The position numbers and the translations under genes were made by a program. This document shows positions 1 through 9,186 of a DNA stretch of 21,172 nt, piece by piece (within the stretch, counting starts at the first letter, position 1; the number at the start of each line of letters is the position of its first letter). The stretch is taken from positions 1-21,172 of the forward strand of contig SIAZ01000024.1 in the NCBI GenBank assembly GCA_009695405.1, in the 5' to 3' direction. Source of the stretch: Pedosphaera sp. Its GTDB lineage: Bacteria > Verrucomicrobiota > Verrucomicrobiia > Limisphaerales > UBA9464. The notes under the pieces are model-generated. The model worked only from the letters and a program-made list of their open reading frames with translations, was not told the DNA's origin and searched no databases.

Positions 1-38
1 CCTCGCCTTCGTGCCTTCGGTAGTTACTCTTAAATTCT

Positions 39-67
39 TTGATGGTATCAAAATGTAAAAATAGATT
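39..67 (+). promoter_or_regulatory. possible sigma70-like promoter for the giant gene
   Basis: A TTGATG hexamer (39-44) is followed after exactly 17 bases by TAGATT (62-67). Each box matches four of six positions of the sigma70 consensus. It lies about 80 bases upstream of the likely ATG of the giant gene, in AT-rich DNA. The match is weak and could be chance; nothing else in the first 138 bases stands out. Confidence 0.25.
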
Positions 68-147
68 TACCTTCTTCTTCAATTCTGATCAGGTTCTCTC
101 TACCGAGTGACTTAAAAACAAAATCTTAAGAAAATTAAGTGAAAACT

Positions 148-3100
148 ATGTCCTTCCCGAATCGAGCCGAAATTAATAAATCTCCACAGATGCCCCCAAA
201 AATTACTCGTCTAAACCTTAGCTTGAAACAGCAGCCAATAAGTCGAATTTGTTCCTTATTTGGCCTAATCTTGGCGGTCCTCTGTGCTGCCCTCCCCAAA
301 CTTTCGGCGGCTGCGCCCACCCTATCTGTCGGGCCTCTAACCGTACTTGAGGACGGGGTGTACACTTTCAACTCGGCTAATTTTGACTTAACCGGTGGGA
401 ACAGTGGGGCCATTAATTCCATCAAGATCACCTCGATTCCAACGAACGGTGTACTCAGTCTTGCGTCGGTCTCAGTTACCAATAATCAGGTCATTCCTTA
501 CTCCGAAGTCGGGAGCCTTAAGTACGCCCCGCAGGAGAATGCGAATGGATCGATAGGTTTCTCTCTCTTCGCAAATCAAGTAGGCAATACCGATCCCAGC
601 CCAGCCGTCACTGCCACAATTAGCATTACAGCGGTGAATGATCTCCCGAGTGCAAATCTCGTTGTTGTCACCAACGTCGCCGGGGTTACGTGGAGCAGTT
701 TAACCATTGCATCGAAATCGTGGCAGTCGATTGCCTCCTCTTCCAACGGTCAGACTTTGGTTGGAGTCGTGGACGGCGGCAATGTCTACACATCGAACAA
801 CCAAGGCGAGGTCTGGATAGAGCGTGATTCTTCCAGAAACTGGGAAGCGGTTGCTTCCTCGACCGACGGAACCAAATTGGTCGCGGTCGTTCAAAATGGA
901 TTTGTCTATACCTCCTCAGATTCTGGTGCTACCTGGACCCAACGGACCACTGCTGGTTCCTTACCGTGGTCATCAGTGGCCTCTTCGGCCGATGGATCTG
1001 CGATTGTAGCAACTGCTGCCCTTGGTAAAATTTACTCATCCTCCGACAGTGGTGTCACTTGGCTCAGTCGCGCCACATCTTTAAATTGGAGTGATATTGC
1101 CTCATCCAACGATGGAAATAACTTAGTTGCCTCCGTTTTCGGTGATTTTATCTACACTTCAACCGACCGTGGCACTAATTGGACTCAACGTGCCTCAGGG
1201 AAGCTTTGGGCCACAGTGGCCTCCTCAGCCAATGGTTCAAAGTTAGTTGCTGCAGAATTCAACGGTTCAATCAGCACGTCCTCCGACAGTGGAGTAACGT
1301 GGATTGAACAGGCAGGTTCGGGAATTGGTGCTTGGTCCTCCCTCGCTTCTTCGGCGGATGGTATGAAACTTCTTGCTAGCACCAGTGGTGGTAAACTCTA
1401 CACCTCCTTTGACAGTGGCGTTACTTGGGTCGCGCGTGACAGCAATCGCAATTGGTCTGCCGTCGCCTCTTCCGCAAACGGTGACACTCTGTTCGCAAGT
1501 GTCTATGGTGGAATTCTATACCGCTCCTTCGATCAGTTTGTGCCATCCTCCGTCACCTTTGCTGAAGACAGTGGTGTATTTACTAATGCGAACTTCCTCA
1601 CGGCTTCCGCAGGACCGGCTAACGAATCCAATCAAACTCTCAGTTTTGTTTTGTCCGGTTTCAATACGAGTTCCTTCTTGGTGCCTCCTGCAATTAGTTC
1701 TACCGGCACCTTAACCTTCACTCCTGCAACTAACTTCTTCGGAACTGAAACGGTCACCGTCAATGTTAATGATGGGTTGGACACGGTGTCCGCGACTCAG
1801 TTGGACCGATTCAAAATCGTAGTTACTAATACCGACGATGCGCCCGTCTTGGGCTCTTTGACGATCAATGGCACAGAAGATGTCGTCATGGCATTTAACT
1901 CCTCTACCTTCACGACTAACTACAGCACAATTGACACTTTAGCTGTTAAACCTGCAGTGAGCTACACAATCGAGACCTTACCTAGTAAGGGATCGCTGTT
2001 CCTTTCTGGTGTCCCAGTAACTCAATCGCAGATTATTACTGCAGCGAATGTCAGCAATCTAACCTACGTGCCGCAGCTAAATACGAGCGGAACAAATGTA
2101 TTCCGAGTTTCAGCTTCCGACGGAATTTTGTCGAGTCCGAAGGGCACTAATGCGGCCCTTGTAACGTTGGTCTTCAGCCCAGTCAACAACCCTCCAGTTG
2201 CGGTCGCCCAAGTTCTTAGTGCAGTAGAAGATACTGCTCTCTCAATTTTGCTGTCGGGAACAGACGCAGACGGTGATGCTTTGACAATTAGTGTGGTGGA
2301 TGGACCGATCAATGGTACCTTCTCTGGATCCGTCTACATTCCAAATCCTAACTATTCGGGTCTAGACCGCATCAACTTTAAAGTTAAAGACGCTAGTCTT
2401 TTCTCCCTCGTTGAGACCGTCAGCATCACGGTGGTCCCTGTCAATGACGCGCCGGTATTGGGAGCAGTGGTTGTAGCAGGTAGTGAGGAAACCACCTTCT
2501 CCTTCTCCGCAGCGATTTTCTCCTCGAAATACAGCGATGTCGAAAGTGATCCATTGGCCAGCATCACCGTCAAAACCCTCCCACCGACCGGCGCCCTCAA
2601 ACTGGGCGACACACTCGTGACTGCCTCTCAAGTGATCCCAGTTGCGCAATTGTCTGGCTTGACATACACGCCTAGCGCTAACGAATTTGGACCCAAAACA
2701 TTCACGGTTGTTGCCTCGGACGGTGTTACCTCGTCAGCAGCGACAACCGTAACCGTCGTCCTAGCTAATCTCCCAGACGCCCCGACTTTAGTTTCCTTCT
2801 CAAAGAGTTTGAACGAGGATTCTACGCTTGTCTTTGCTTCAGATGATTTTTCTTCGAAGTACACTGACTTCGATACGAATGGAGTGACTCTTGCGAGTAT
2901 CAAGATTCAAAGTCTCCCCACAGTCGGCGTGCTCAAAAATGCCACTACAAATGCCGTAGTTGGTTTGGAGTTAACGACTAGTCAGATCGGTGGCCTTACC
3001 TACAACCGTGGGCTCAACTTGAATGGCGAAGAATCATTTACTGTAAGTGCCTCTGACGGGACTCGCTGGAGTGCACCGGCCGTGGTGACCTTGATCGTTG

Positions 3101-6100
3101 TTCCGGTGAATGATGCTCCAAGCGTTACGATTCCGGCATTGACTCAAAAGTATGTGGGTCAAAATCTGGCCACAAATGCCAACCTGCCGCTTGTGGCTTG
3201 GAAGTCAGTCTCGTCCTCTTCTGACGGTTCGAAACTCGTCGCAGTGGCCGATAACGACAATATTTATGTCTCGAGCAACTCCGGTGCGAATTGGCTGGCG
3301 AAAGCTGATGTCCGTCAATGGAACAGTGTTGCGAGTTCGCTCAACGGTCAGGTGCTAGCAGCAACTGTTAAGCAAGGCAAAATCTATGTGTCGAGCGACT
3401 CAGGGACTAGTTGGATAGAGCGTGATTCCGACCGGGCTTGGCGTTCGATAGCTGTTTCGAGTAACATTATGGCCGCTGTGGTTAACAATGGTAAGATCTA
3501 TGTCTCTCTAGATTCTGGTACAACCTGGACGGCTGGAGGGACAGATCAACTTTGGAACTCAGTGGCTGTGTCTGCAGATGGAAGTCGGTTGTTGGCCTCA
3601 GTGTTCGGCGGTTCACTGTATACTTCTTCTAACAAGGGTACAAACTGGACGGCTGTGGCCAGTCCGAAGTTCTGGAACTCTGTTGCACTGAATGCTGATG
3701 GCTCCAAGATGGTTGCAACTGAATCCGGTAAGAAAATTTGGACCTCCGGTGACTCTGGAGCTACTTGGGTTGCAAGTGCGAATGCTGGAGATAAAAACTG
3801 GTCGTCGGTGGCGATTTCCGCTGATGGTACTCGAATCTTAGCAGGGGTAAACGCTGGTAAGCTTAACCTGTCAATCGATGGCGGGATTAATTGGATGGAG
3901 CAATCCTCTAGTGCTAGTTGGAGTTCTTTGGCGGGTTCGGTGGACCTCAAGAAAGTTGTTGTTACTGCGATCGGCAGTTCTGTTTACACCTCCAGTGACT
4001 TCACTATTGATCTGGAGATTACCGTGCTTGAGGACAGCGGGGCCTACACCTATGCTAACTTCGCAACCAGTCCTTCAACCGGGCCGGCAAACGAAGCATC
4101 ACAGACTCTTAGCTACTCTGTATCCGTTAGTAATCTGTCCTTTGCTCATGGAACAAACTTGTTTGTCGGTACACCCACGATCGACTCCAATGGTACGCTA
4201 AGCTTCGTGTCAGCGCCGAACGCGATTGGTTCGGCAAGACTGACAGTGACCGTCAAAGACAGCGGCGGTTTGACCAACATCCTAGGCACCCAACAAGGTG
4301 TTGACGCAGCTCAAGTGGGGAACTTTATGGTTGTCGTGACTCAGGTCGACGATATTCCGACCGCAGTCTCTCAGAATGTGGTTGTCATTGAGGACACACT
4401 TAAGGCGATTACTCTAACTGGGTCCGATCCAGAGAATTCCGTCTTGACCTTCAGGATTGTTGAGGCACCGAGCAAAGGCGTCGTGAGCGCTACTAACCTT
4501 TCAACTTTTAACTATACTCCCAACGCAAACGCGGTTGGTGCTGATAGCTTTAAGTTCTGGGTGGCTGACAGTACTTCTACATCTGCAGTCGCAACAGTTT
4601 CAATCACCATCACCAACGTGAATGATCTTCCCGTGGCAACGCCCAAGTCGGTTAGCACTGAGGAGGACACCGCCTTGACGATCGCCTTGGATGGCACGGA
4701 CGCTGATAATGACGCTCTGACTTACTCCGTTGTGACCGTACCAACCAAAGGTACCTTAACAGGAACTGGGTCGACCCGCGTCTATACTCCAACGGCGAAT
4801 CTCAGTGGTCAGGATAGCTTCACTTTTAAGGTGAACGATGGTCTCGGTGATTCCGCTGCAAACGCGACGGTAGCCATCACAATCATTCCAGTTAATGACT
4901 CACCAACCGCTACAAATCAGGTGGTTAATCTTGTCGAAGGTGGCGTTAAAAACATCGTTTTGACCGGAAGCGGTGTTGAGACTGGCCGAAGCCTTGTGTA
5001 CACAGTACTCACGCAACCGAAAAAGGGTGTGCTGACTGGAGCGCTGACTGGAACCACTGTTTCCTTAGATTACACACCGTCATCTAAGCAAAATGGGAGC
5101 GACTCATTTACCTTTAAAGTGAGCGACGGTTTTGAAAACTCCGGTGTTGGTACCGTCACTTTAAATATCACCAACATAAACGACATTCCGACTTTCGATA
5201 TACCGATAGCAAAGAAGCCGGGTGGTGAGAATCCAGTCTGGACAAAATTGACTAATGCAATTGCCGCTTGGAATGGTGTTTCGTTATCCACTAATGGCAG
5301 CATGGTGGCTGTTAGTTCGTCCACCTCTCTCCTTATTTCGACGGACGGGGGTAACACCTCCACGAACGCTATGTTGCCTGGAAGTGGTGCTTTTAAAGCC
5401 GTGGCTGTCTCAGCCAGCGGTTCAAAGATCTTGGCGGCTCGCGGAGATCAATTGTACACATACAGTGGTGGAAATTGGACGTCGTCAAGTACTCCTCCTT
5501 CAGCGAGCTGGGTGTCAGTTGCCTCCTCTGCTGATGGAGTAAAGTTGGCGGCTGTGGGCTCTAATAAAATGCCTTATGTCTCAACCAACTCGGGTAGTAC
5601 TTGGGCTTCGGTCGGGACAGCTCACGATTGGCAGTCGATTGCCTCCTCATCGGACGGTAGCAAACTTGCAGCAGCTGCCTACAATGGAGCGATCTACACG
5701 ACAGTGGACGGTGGCACGAACTGGACGGCGCGCACGGTGGTCGGTAGCGCGAATCGATACTGGTCGTCCATTGCTTCCTCTGCCGATGGTCTAAAATTAG
5801 TCGCTGCGGAACTTAACGACCAGATCTTTACCTCAGCCGACGGAGGGGTTACTTGGTCTGCTCGCGATTCAAAACGCGCTTGGTCGTCAGTTTCATCATC
5901 TAGCGATGGTAAGTTCCTGGTGGCTGGTGTTTACGGTGGTAAACTTTACTACTCGGATGACTCCGGTTTGACTTGGACTGCCAAGGATCAGGATCGCGTG
6001 TGGGGTTCAGTTGGGATCGCTGGAGACAGCGGTAACGCTGTGGCAGCCGTCATTGACGGCGCCTTGTACCGAGCACTTGGCTACGATACGGAATCAACGG

Positions 6101-8505
6101 TGACCGTATTGGAAGACGAAGTGATCAACTTGCCTAGTTTTGCGACCAACATTTCTGCAGGACCGCTAGAGTCAAATCAGGTGCTGACCTTTGTTCTAAC
6201 CAGCAGCAACACTAACCTTTTCTCTGTTGGGCCGTCGATCAGTGCTTCTGGCACTCTCTCCTTCACACCCGCTGCGAACGCAACCGGCACGGCATCGGTG
6301 GAAGTCTACCTTCAGGATGACGGTGGAACTGCTGCTGGTGGTGTTAACAAGTCGGTAACTAAGAAGTTCAACGTTGTCATCACGCCAGTCAATGACGCGC
6401 CGGTGGCTGTCTCTCAGACCGTTACTACAGGAGAAGATACGGCTAAAGTTATCACTTTGACTGGTACTGATGCTGAGGGATCCCCTTTGAGCTACACAAT
6501 CGGGCGATCACCGATTAAGGGCACCTTGAGCTTGACTGGCAATAACCTAGTTTACACACCGTTCGCAAACGAAAATGGTGCTGATAACTTCACTTTCAAG
6601 GTGAATGATGGGGCATTAGATTCAACCGCTTCATTGGTCACAGTTGTGATCTCTGCCGTAAACGATCAACCGATCGTCTCCAATCAATCGTTGCCGACCA
6701 ATGAAGATATTGCTCTGCCAATTACTTTGGCCGGCAGTGACGTGGATGGCGACCAATTGGCTTACACGGTGCTGACGCTCCCGAGGTTGGGTGTTTTGAC
6801 AGGGACTGAGCCGAATTTGGTGTTCTTGCCGAGTCCCAATATCTCGGGTACTGACAGTTTCACCTACAAAGTGAATGACGGTTCGGTCGACTCGATCGTT
6901 GCGACGGTATCAATCACGATCGCTGCGGTGAATGATGTTCCGTTAGCATCTGCGCTATCTGTTGAGGCTGTGGAAGACACCGCTACGGTGATCACACTCG
7001 CAGGAGTTGACTTGGAAGGATCTGCACTGACCTACACGTTGGTGACTCCGCCGACCAAGGGGGTCTTGAGCGGCACTGCCCCAATCGTGACCTACACACC
7101 AAACATTAATGCCAATGGTGCTGATAGTTTCGCCTATAGTGTAAATGACGGCGCCGCTGAATCTGCCCTGGCCGCTGTGGCCATCAGCATTGCTGCAGTG
7201 AACGACGCACCGGTGGCCGGCACTCTGATTGTCCAAGCTGTGGAAGACACTGCAACGGAGATCACCTTGACGGGCACCGATGTGGAAGGGTCTGACTTGT
7301 CTTACACAGTTGTGACTGGGCCTTCAAAAGGCAGTTTGACTGGCACCGCTCCTAACTTGGTGTACACGCCAGACGCGGACACGACTGGATCGGATAGCTT
7401 CACCTACACGGTAAATGATGGTCTCCTCGACTCAGCCTTGTCGACGGTAGCAATCGAGGTCACTGCAGTGAATGACGCCCCAGTTGCGAACAGTCTGACA
7501 GTTGAGGCTGTGGAAGATACGGAAAGTGCTGTGGTTCTGGCCGGGTCTGACGTGGATAGAGATGCTCTTTCTTACACAATCGTTCTTGAGCCTGTGAACG
7601 GAAAATTAACGGGTACCGCACCAAACTTGGTCTATACTCCGAACTTAGATGTGTCTGGTGCCGACAGTTTCACCTACAAGATAAATGATGGCACGGCTGA
7701 CTCAGATGTCGCGACAGTGTCGATCACCGTTGCTGCGGTGAACGATGCGCCGGTGGCAACTTCGTTGACTGTTGATGCTGTGGAAAACACCGCTAAAGAA
7801 ATCACGCTGACAGCGTTCGATGTGGAAGGTTCCGAAATTTACTACTCTGTGGCTACTGCACCGAAGAACGGTGTTTTGACTGGTACCGCTCCAAACATTA
7901 TCTACACGCCGAACTCAAATGTATCGGGATCAGACAGTTTCACTTTCACTGTCAATGACGGTACGGACAACTCAGCAGAGGCGACGGTGGTAATCGAAGT
8001 CGCTGGAGTCAATGACGCTCCTGAGGCGTTCGATGTCGCGGTGCAAACAGAGCAGGATGCCCGCACGGAATTCTCGCTGGCGGGATCCGATCCTGAGGGT
8101 TCTACATTGACCTACACAGTACTGACCGGTCCAACAAAGGGTACCCTTTCTGGAACTGAACCAAACTTAGTGTACGCGCCGAATCCGGGAGCATCCGGTG
8201 TGGATACAATTACCTACACTGTCAATGACGGTACTTTAGATTCGGCCATTGCAACGGTAACAATTGATATCGCTGCAAGTGAGCCTCCAACAATGACAAT
8301 CAAGGCGGCCAGAGGGGGCGACTTGGTGCTGGAAGTGCGCGCACCAGTTGATGCTGTGCTAACGGTTGAGGCTTCAACTGTTATCGGGCAATGGTTTGCA
8401 ACCGAAACCAAGGTTATTGGTAAGGGCATGGATGAGGCTGTTCCTCTTACCCTAAAGATCGATCCGAAAGTCTCGGTTCGTTTCTGGCGCCTAAAAGGAC
8501 TGTAA
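148..8505 (+). CDS. giant secreted Ig-like / Asp-box beta-propeller protein, probable surface adhesin or structural protein
   Basis: About 2,785 residues. A Sec signal peptide is visible (hydrophobic stretch LFGLILAVLCAAL, cleavage probably near LSAAA at about residue 55). Then come 18 Ig/cadherin-like domains, most ending in a 'VNDAP'-type linker, and three blocks of seven Asp-box blades. Approximate order in residues: Ig1 59-170; propeller one 180-468; Ig2-Ig6 470-993; propeller two 1015-1288; Ig7-Ig10 1290-1683; propeller three 1690-1980; Ig11-Ig18 1985-2717; C-terminal domain 2718-2788. DxDGD-type acidic motifs in several Ig domains suggest calcium binding, as in bacterial cadherin-like (Big_9/Cadherin_5) families. 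No protease, glycosidase or anchor motif is recognised. Start choice: ATG at 148; GTG at 139 and ATG at 190 are in frame and none has a clear ribosome site. Adhesion or a surface-layer role is inferred from the architecture. The gene appears monocistronic. Confidence 0.9.
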   Translation: MSFPNRAEINKSPQMPPKITRLNLSLKQQPISRICSLFGLILAVLCAALPKLSAAAPTLSVGPLTVLEDGVYTFNSANFDLTGGNSGAINSIKITSIPTNGVLSLASVSVTNNQVIPYSEVGSLKYAPQENANGSIGFSLFANQVGNTDPSPAVTATISITAVNDLPSANLVVVTNVAGVTWSSLTIASKSWQSIASSSNGQTLVGVVDGGNVYTSNNQGEVWIERDSSRNWEAVASSTDGTKLVAVVQNGFVYTSSDSGATWTQRTTAGSLPWSSVASSADGSAIVATAALGKIYSSSDSGVTWLSRATSLNWSDIASSNDGNNLVASVFGDFIYTSTDRGTNWTQRASGKLWATVASSANGSKLVAAEFNGSISTSSDSGVTWIEQAGSGIGAWSSLASSADGMKLLASTSGGKLYTSFDSGVTWVARDSNRNWSAVASSANGDTLFASVYGGILYRSFDQFVPSSVTFAEDSGVFTNANFLTASAGPANESNQTLSFVLSGFNTSSFLVPPAISSTGTLTFTPATNFFGTETVTVNVNDGLDTVSATQLDRFKIVVTNTDDAPVLGSLTINGTEDVVMAFNSSTFTTNYSTIDTLAVKPAVSYTIETLPSKGSLFLSGVPVTQSQIITAANVSNLTYVPQLNTSGTNVFRVSASDGILSSPKGTNAALVTLVFSPVNNPPVAVAQVLSAVEDTALSILLSGTDADGDALTISVVDGPINGTFSGSVYIPNPNYSGLDRINFKVKDASLFSLVETVSITVVPVNDAPVLGAVVVAGSEETTFSFSAAIFSSKYSDVESDPLASITVKTLPPTGALKLGDTLVTASQVIPVAQLSGLTYTPSANEFGPKTFTVVASDGVTSSAATTVTVVLANLPDAPTLVSFSKSLNEDSTLVFASDDFSSKYTDFDTNGVTLASIKIQSLPTVGVLKNATTNAVVGLELTTSQIGGLTYNRGLNLNGEESFTVSASDGTRWSAPAVVTLIVVPVNDAPSVTIPALTQKYVGQNLATNANLPLVAWKSVSSSSDGSKLVAVADNDNIYVSSNSGANWLAKADVRQWNSVASSLNGQVLAATVKQGKIYVSSDSGTSWIERDSDRAWRSIAVSSNIMAAVVNNGKIYVSLDSGTTWTAGGTDQLWNSVAVSADGSRLLASVFGGSLYTSSNKGTNWTAVASPKFWNSVALNADGSKMVATESGKKIWTSGDSGATWVASANAGDKNWSSVAISADGTRILAGVNAGKLNLSIDGGINWMEQSSSASWSSLAGSVDLKKVVVTAIGSSVYTSSDFTIDLEITVLEDSGAYTYANFATSPSTGPANEASQTLSYSVSVSNLSFAHGTNLFVGTPTIDSNGTLSFVSAPNAIGSARLTVTVKDSGGLTNILGTQQGVDAAQVGNFMVVVTQVDDIPTAVSQNVVVIEDTLKAITLTGSDPENSVLTFRIVEAPSKGVVSATNLSTFNYTPNANAVGADSFKFWVADSTSTSAVATVSITITNVNDLPVATPKSVSTEEDTALTIALDGTDADNDALTYSVVTVPTKGTLTGTGSTRVYTPTANLSGQDSFTFKVNDGLGDSAANATVAITIIPVNDSPTATNQVVNLVEGGVKNIVLTGSGVETGRSLVYTVLTQPKKGVLTGALTGTTVSLDYTPSSKQNGSDSFTFKVSDGFENSGVGTVTLNITNINDIPTFDIPIAKKPGGENPVWTKLTNAIAAWNGVSLSTNGSMVAVSSSTSLLISTDGGNTSTNAMLPGSGAFKAVAVSASGSKILAARGDQLYTYSGGNWTSSSTPPSASWVSVASSADGVKLAAVGSNKMPYVSTNSGSTWASVGTAHDWQSIASSSDGSKLAAAAYNGAIYTTVDGGTNWTARTVVGSANRYWSSIASSADGLKLVAAELNDQIFTSADGGVTWSARDSKRAWSSVSSSSDGKFLVAGVYGGKLYYSDDSGLTWTAKDQDRVWGSVGIAGDSGNAVAAVIDGALYRALGYDTESTVTVLEDEVINLPSFATNISAGPLESNQVLTFVLTSSNTNLFSVGPSISASGTLSFTPAANATGTASVEVYLQDDGGTAAGGVNKSVTKKFNVVITPVNDAPVAVSQTVTTGEDTAKVITLTGTDAEGSPLSYTIGRSPIKGTLSLTGNNLVYTPFANENGADNFTFKVNDGALDSTASLVTVVISAVNDQPIVSNQSLPTNEDIALPITLAGSDVDGDQLAYTVLTLPRLGVLTGTEPNLVFLPSPNISGTDSFTYKVNDGSVDSIVATVSITIAAVNDVPLASALSVEAVEDTATVITLAGVDLEGSALTYTLVTPPTKGVLSGTAPIVTYTPNINANGADSFAYSVNDGAAESALAAVAISIAAVNDAPVAGTLIVQAVEDTATEITLTGTDVEGSDLSYTVVTGPSKGSLTGTAPNLVYTPDADTTGSDSFTYTVNDGLLDSALSTVAIEVTAVNDAPVANSLTVEAVEDTESAVVLAGSDVDRDALSYTIVLEPVNGKLTGTAPNLVYTPNLDVSGADSFTYKINDGTADSDVATVSITVAAVNDAPVATSLTVDAVENTAKEITLTAFDVEGSEIYYSVATAPKNGVLTGTAPNIIYTPNSNVSGSDSFTFTVNDGTDNSAEATVVIEVAGVNDAPEAFDVAVQTEQDARTEFSLAGSDPEGSTLTYTVLTGPTKGTLSGTEPNLVYAPNPGASGVDTITYTVNDGTLDSAIATVTIDIAASEPPTMTIKAARGGDLVLEVRAPVDAVLTVEASTVIGQWFATETKVIGKGMDEAVPLTLKIDPKVSVRFWRLKGL
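676..1542 (+). repeat. Asp-box propeller 1 of the giant protein (seven blades)
   Basis: Seven blades of about 40 residues follow the pattern W-S-x-[VI]-A-S-S-x-[DN]-G, then a strand, then [IV]-Y-T-S-x-D-x-G-x-T-W. Blades start near the tryptophans of KSWQSIAS, NWEAVAS, PWSSVAS, NWSDIAS, LWATVAS, AWSSLAS and NWSAVAS. Blades 2-6 carry a good Asp box such as SSDSGATW or STDRGTNW. Blade 1 has a degenerate one (SNNQGEVW), and blade 7 ends at YRSFDQF without one. The block opens with an isolated GVTW strand, which could close the ring. Asp boxes are a structural motif of sialidase-like and VPS10-like propellers; no sialidase active-site residues are evident. Confidence 0.8.
3181..4002 (+). repeat. 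Asp-box propeller 2 of the giant protein (seven blades)
   Basis: Seven blades begin at AWKSVSS, QWNSVAS, AWRSIAV, LWNSVAV, FWNSVAL, NWSSVAI and SWSSLAG. Asp boxes are seen in blades 1-6 (SSNSGANW, SSDSGTSW, SLDSGTTW, SSNKGTNW, SGDSGATW, SIDGGINW). Blade 7 again lacks one and runs through VYTSSDF into the next Ig domain. Blade number matches propellers 1 and 3. Confidence 0.8.
5206..6078 (+). repeat. Asp-box propeller 3 of the giant protein (seven blades)
   Basis: Seven blades begin at AWNGVSL, AFKAVAV, SWVSVAS, DWQSIAS, YWSSIAS, AWSSVSS and VWGSVGI. Blades 1 and 2 have decayed Asp boxes (STDGGNTS, and a shortened YSGGNW); blades 3-6 keep good ones (STNSGSTW, TVDGGTNW, SADGGVTW, SDDSGLTW). 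Blade 7 ends ALYRALG, much like YRSFD in propeller 1. A PVWTKL strand precedes blade 1 and may serve as the closing strand. Confidence 0.78.
6388..8272 (+). repeat. seven tandem ~270-bp cadherin-like (Big_9-type) repeats
   Basis: Ig domains 12-18 of the giant protein follow one another with a period of about 90 residues (270 bases). Each shows the order 'EDTA..ITL.G.D.EG..L.YT', 'P..G.L.GT.PNLVYTPN', 'G.DSFTY.VNDG..DSA.ATV.I..AAVNDAP'. Similarity is also visible in DNA: GCTGTGGAAGA recurs at 270-base steps (near 6967, 7240 and 7508; one base changed near 7778), as does the VNDAP-coding segment. This indicates growth by tandem duplication. The last copy is the most divergent and ends in a SEPP linker rather than NDAP. 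Confidence 0.85.
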
Positions 8506-8552
8506 GATCAGTATCCGCTATGCTCAGGTAACGCTGATCAGATCAATCTAAG

Positions 8553-8590
8553 CGCGTCCGGTAGGGAAACCTTCGGACGCGTTTTTCATT
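8553..8590 (+). terminator. Rho-independent terminator of the giant gene
   Basis: A perfect 8-bp stem, CGCGTCCG (8553-8560) with CGGACGCG (8574-8581), encloses a 13-base loop and is followed at once by a T-rich run (TTTTTCATTTT). It lies 48 bases after the stop codon. This is the clearest terminator in the window. Confidence 0.85.
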
Positions 8591-9099
8591 TTGTGGCTGT
8601 CTCAAACTGCAAAACGGTGGGTGGCTATTTTTTGCTTTATTCCGTGGCTTTTGACTAGGTTCCTCAAAAATAAGTGCGAAACGAGAGGTGGAGCCAAGGA
8701 GCTCACGATGAAATAACCTGTTTAACCCAAAATCCAAATTGAAAGGAGACCGCGCCCTGCTGGCTTGCGGTTCTCATAATCAGTGCCGATTTGATCTGAC
8801 TCACCGCACAAAAGAATTGAAGAAGGCCCAGCGATTGCATTGTGGCGTGGATCTACGGTTTAATATTGCCTAGAAAATTCAGGAGGGAGAAAGCCCGACA
8901 TTGACCACCATGGACAACATCATCAACGGATCTCCCAAGAGGACCCGACGTAAGGTTGGCCCAACCCTTTAGATGGAGGCTGTACGAAACTGGAAGGCCA
9001 GTAGCAAATCGACTGCCGTGGGCCTCAAAGAACTGGTACTGAGCCAAGCAATACTTTTCTCCTAGCATCGCTTGATGGCTCCAGAGGAATCCTGCGAGG
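8591..9099. other. gene-poor stretch, no recognisable gene
   Basis: I see no gene here with recognisable homology on either strand. Short open frames exist, the longest running from 9197 down to 8853 on the minus strand, but it has no motif I recognise and its 5' part is antisense to the IS3 remnant. The stretch is probably degraded mobile-element or spacer DNA. Confidence 0.5.
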
Positions 9100-9186
9100 T
9101 AGCCCCGAAACCGGCAACTCGGATTAGCGAGGCAATCCTCCAAGCGCAATCGCTTTGGTTCGCGGGCCCAAACACAATCCCAACCT

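Noticed and set aside
135..482. Minus-strand open frame opposite the giant gene's start
   Set aside because: Antisense shadow of a clear signal peptide and Ig domain.
676..1542. Propeller 1 as an active sialidase
   Set aside because: Asp boxes alone are structural; the arginine triad and Tyr/Glu nucleophile pair of sialidases are not evident.
8543..8737. Minus-strand open frame downstream of the giant gene
   Set aside because: Covers the terminator hairpin and has no family resemblance.
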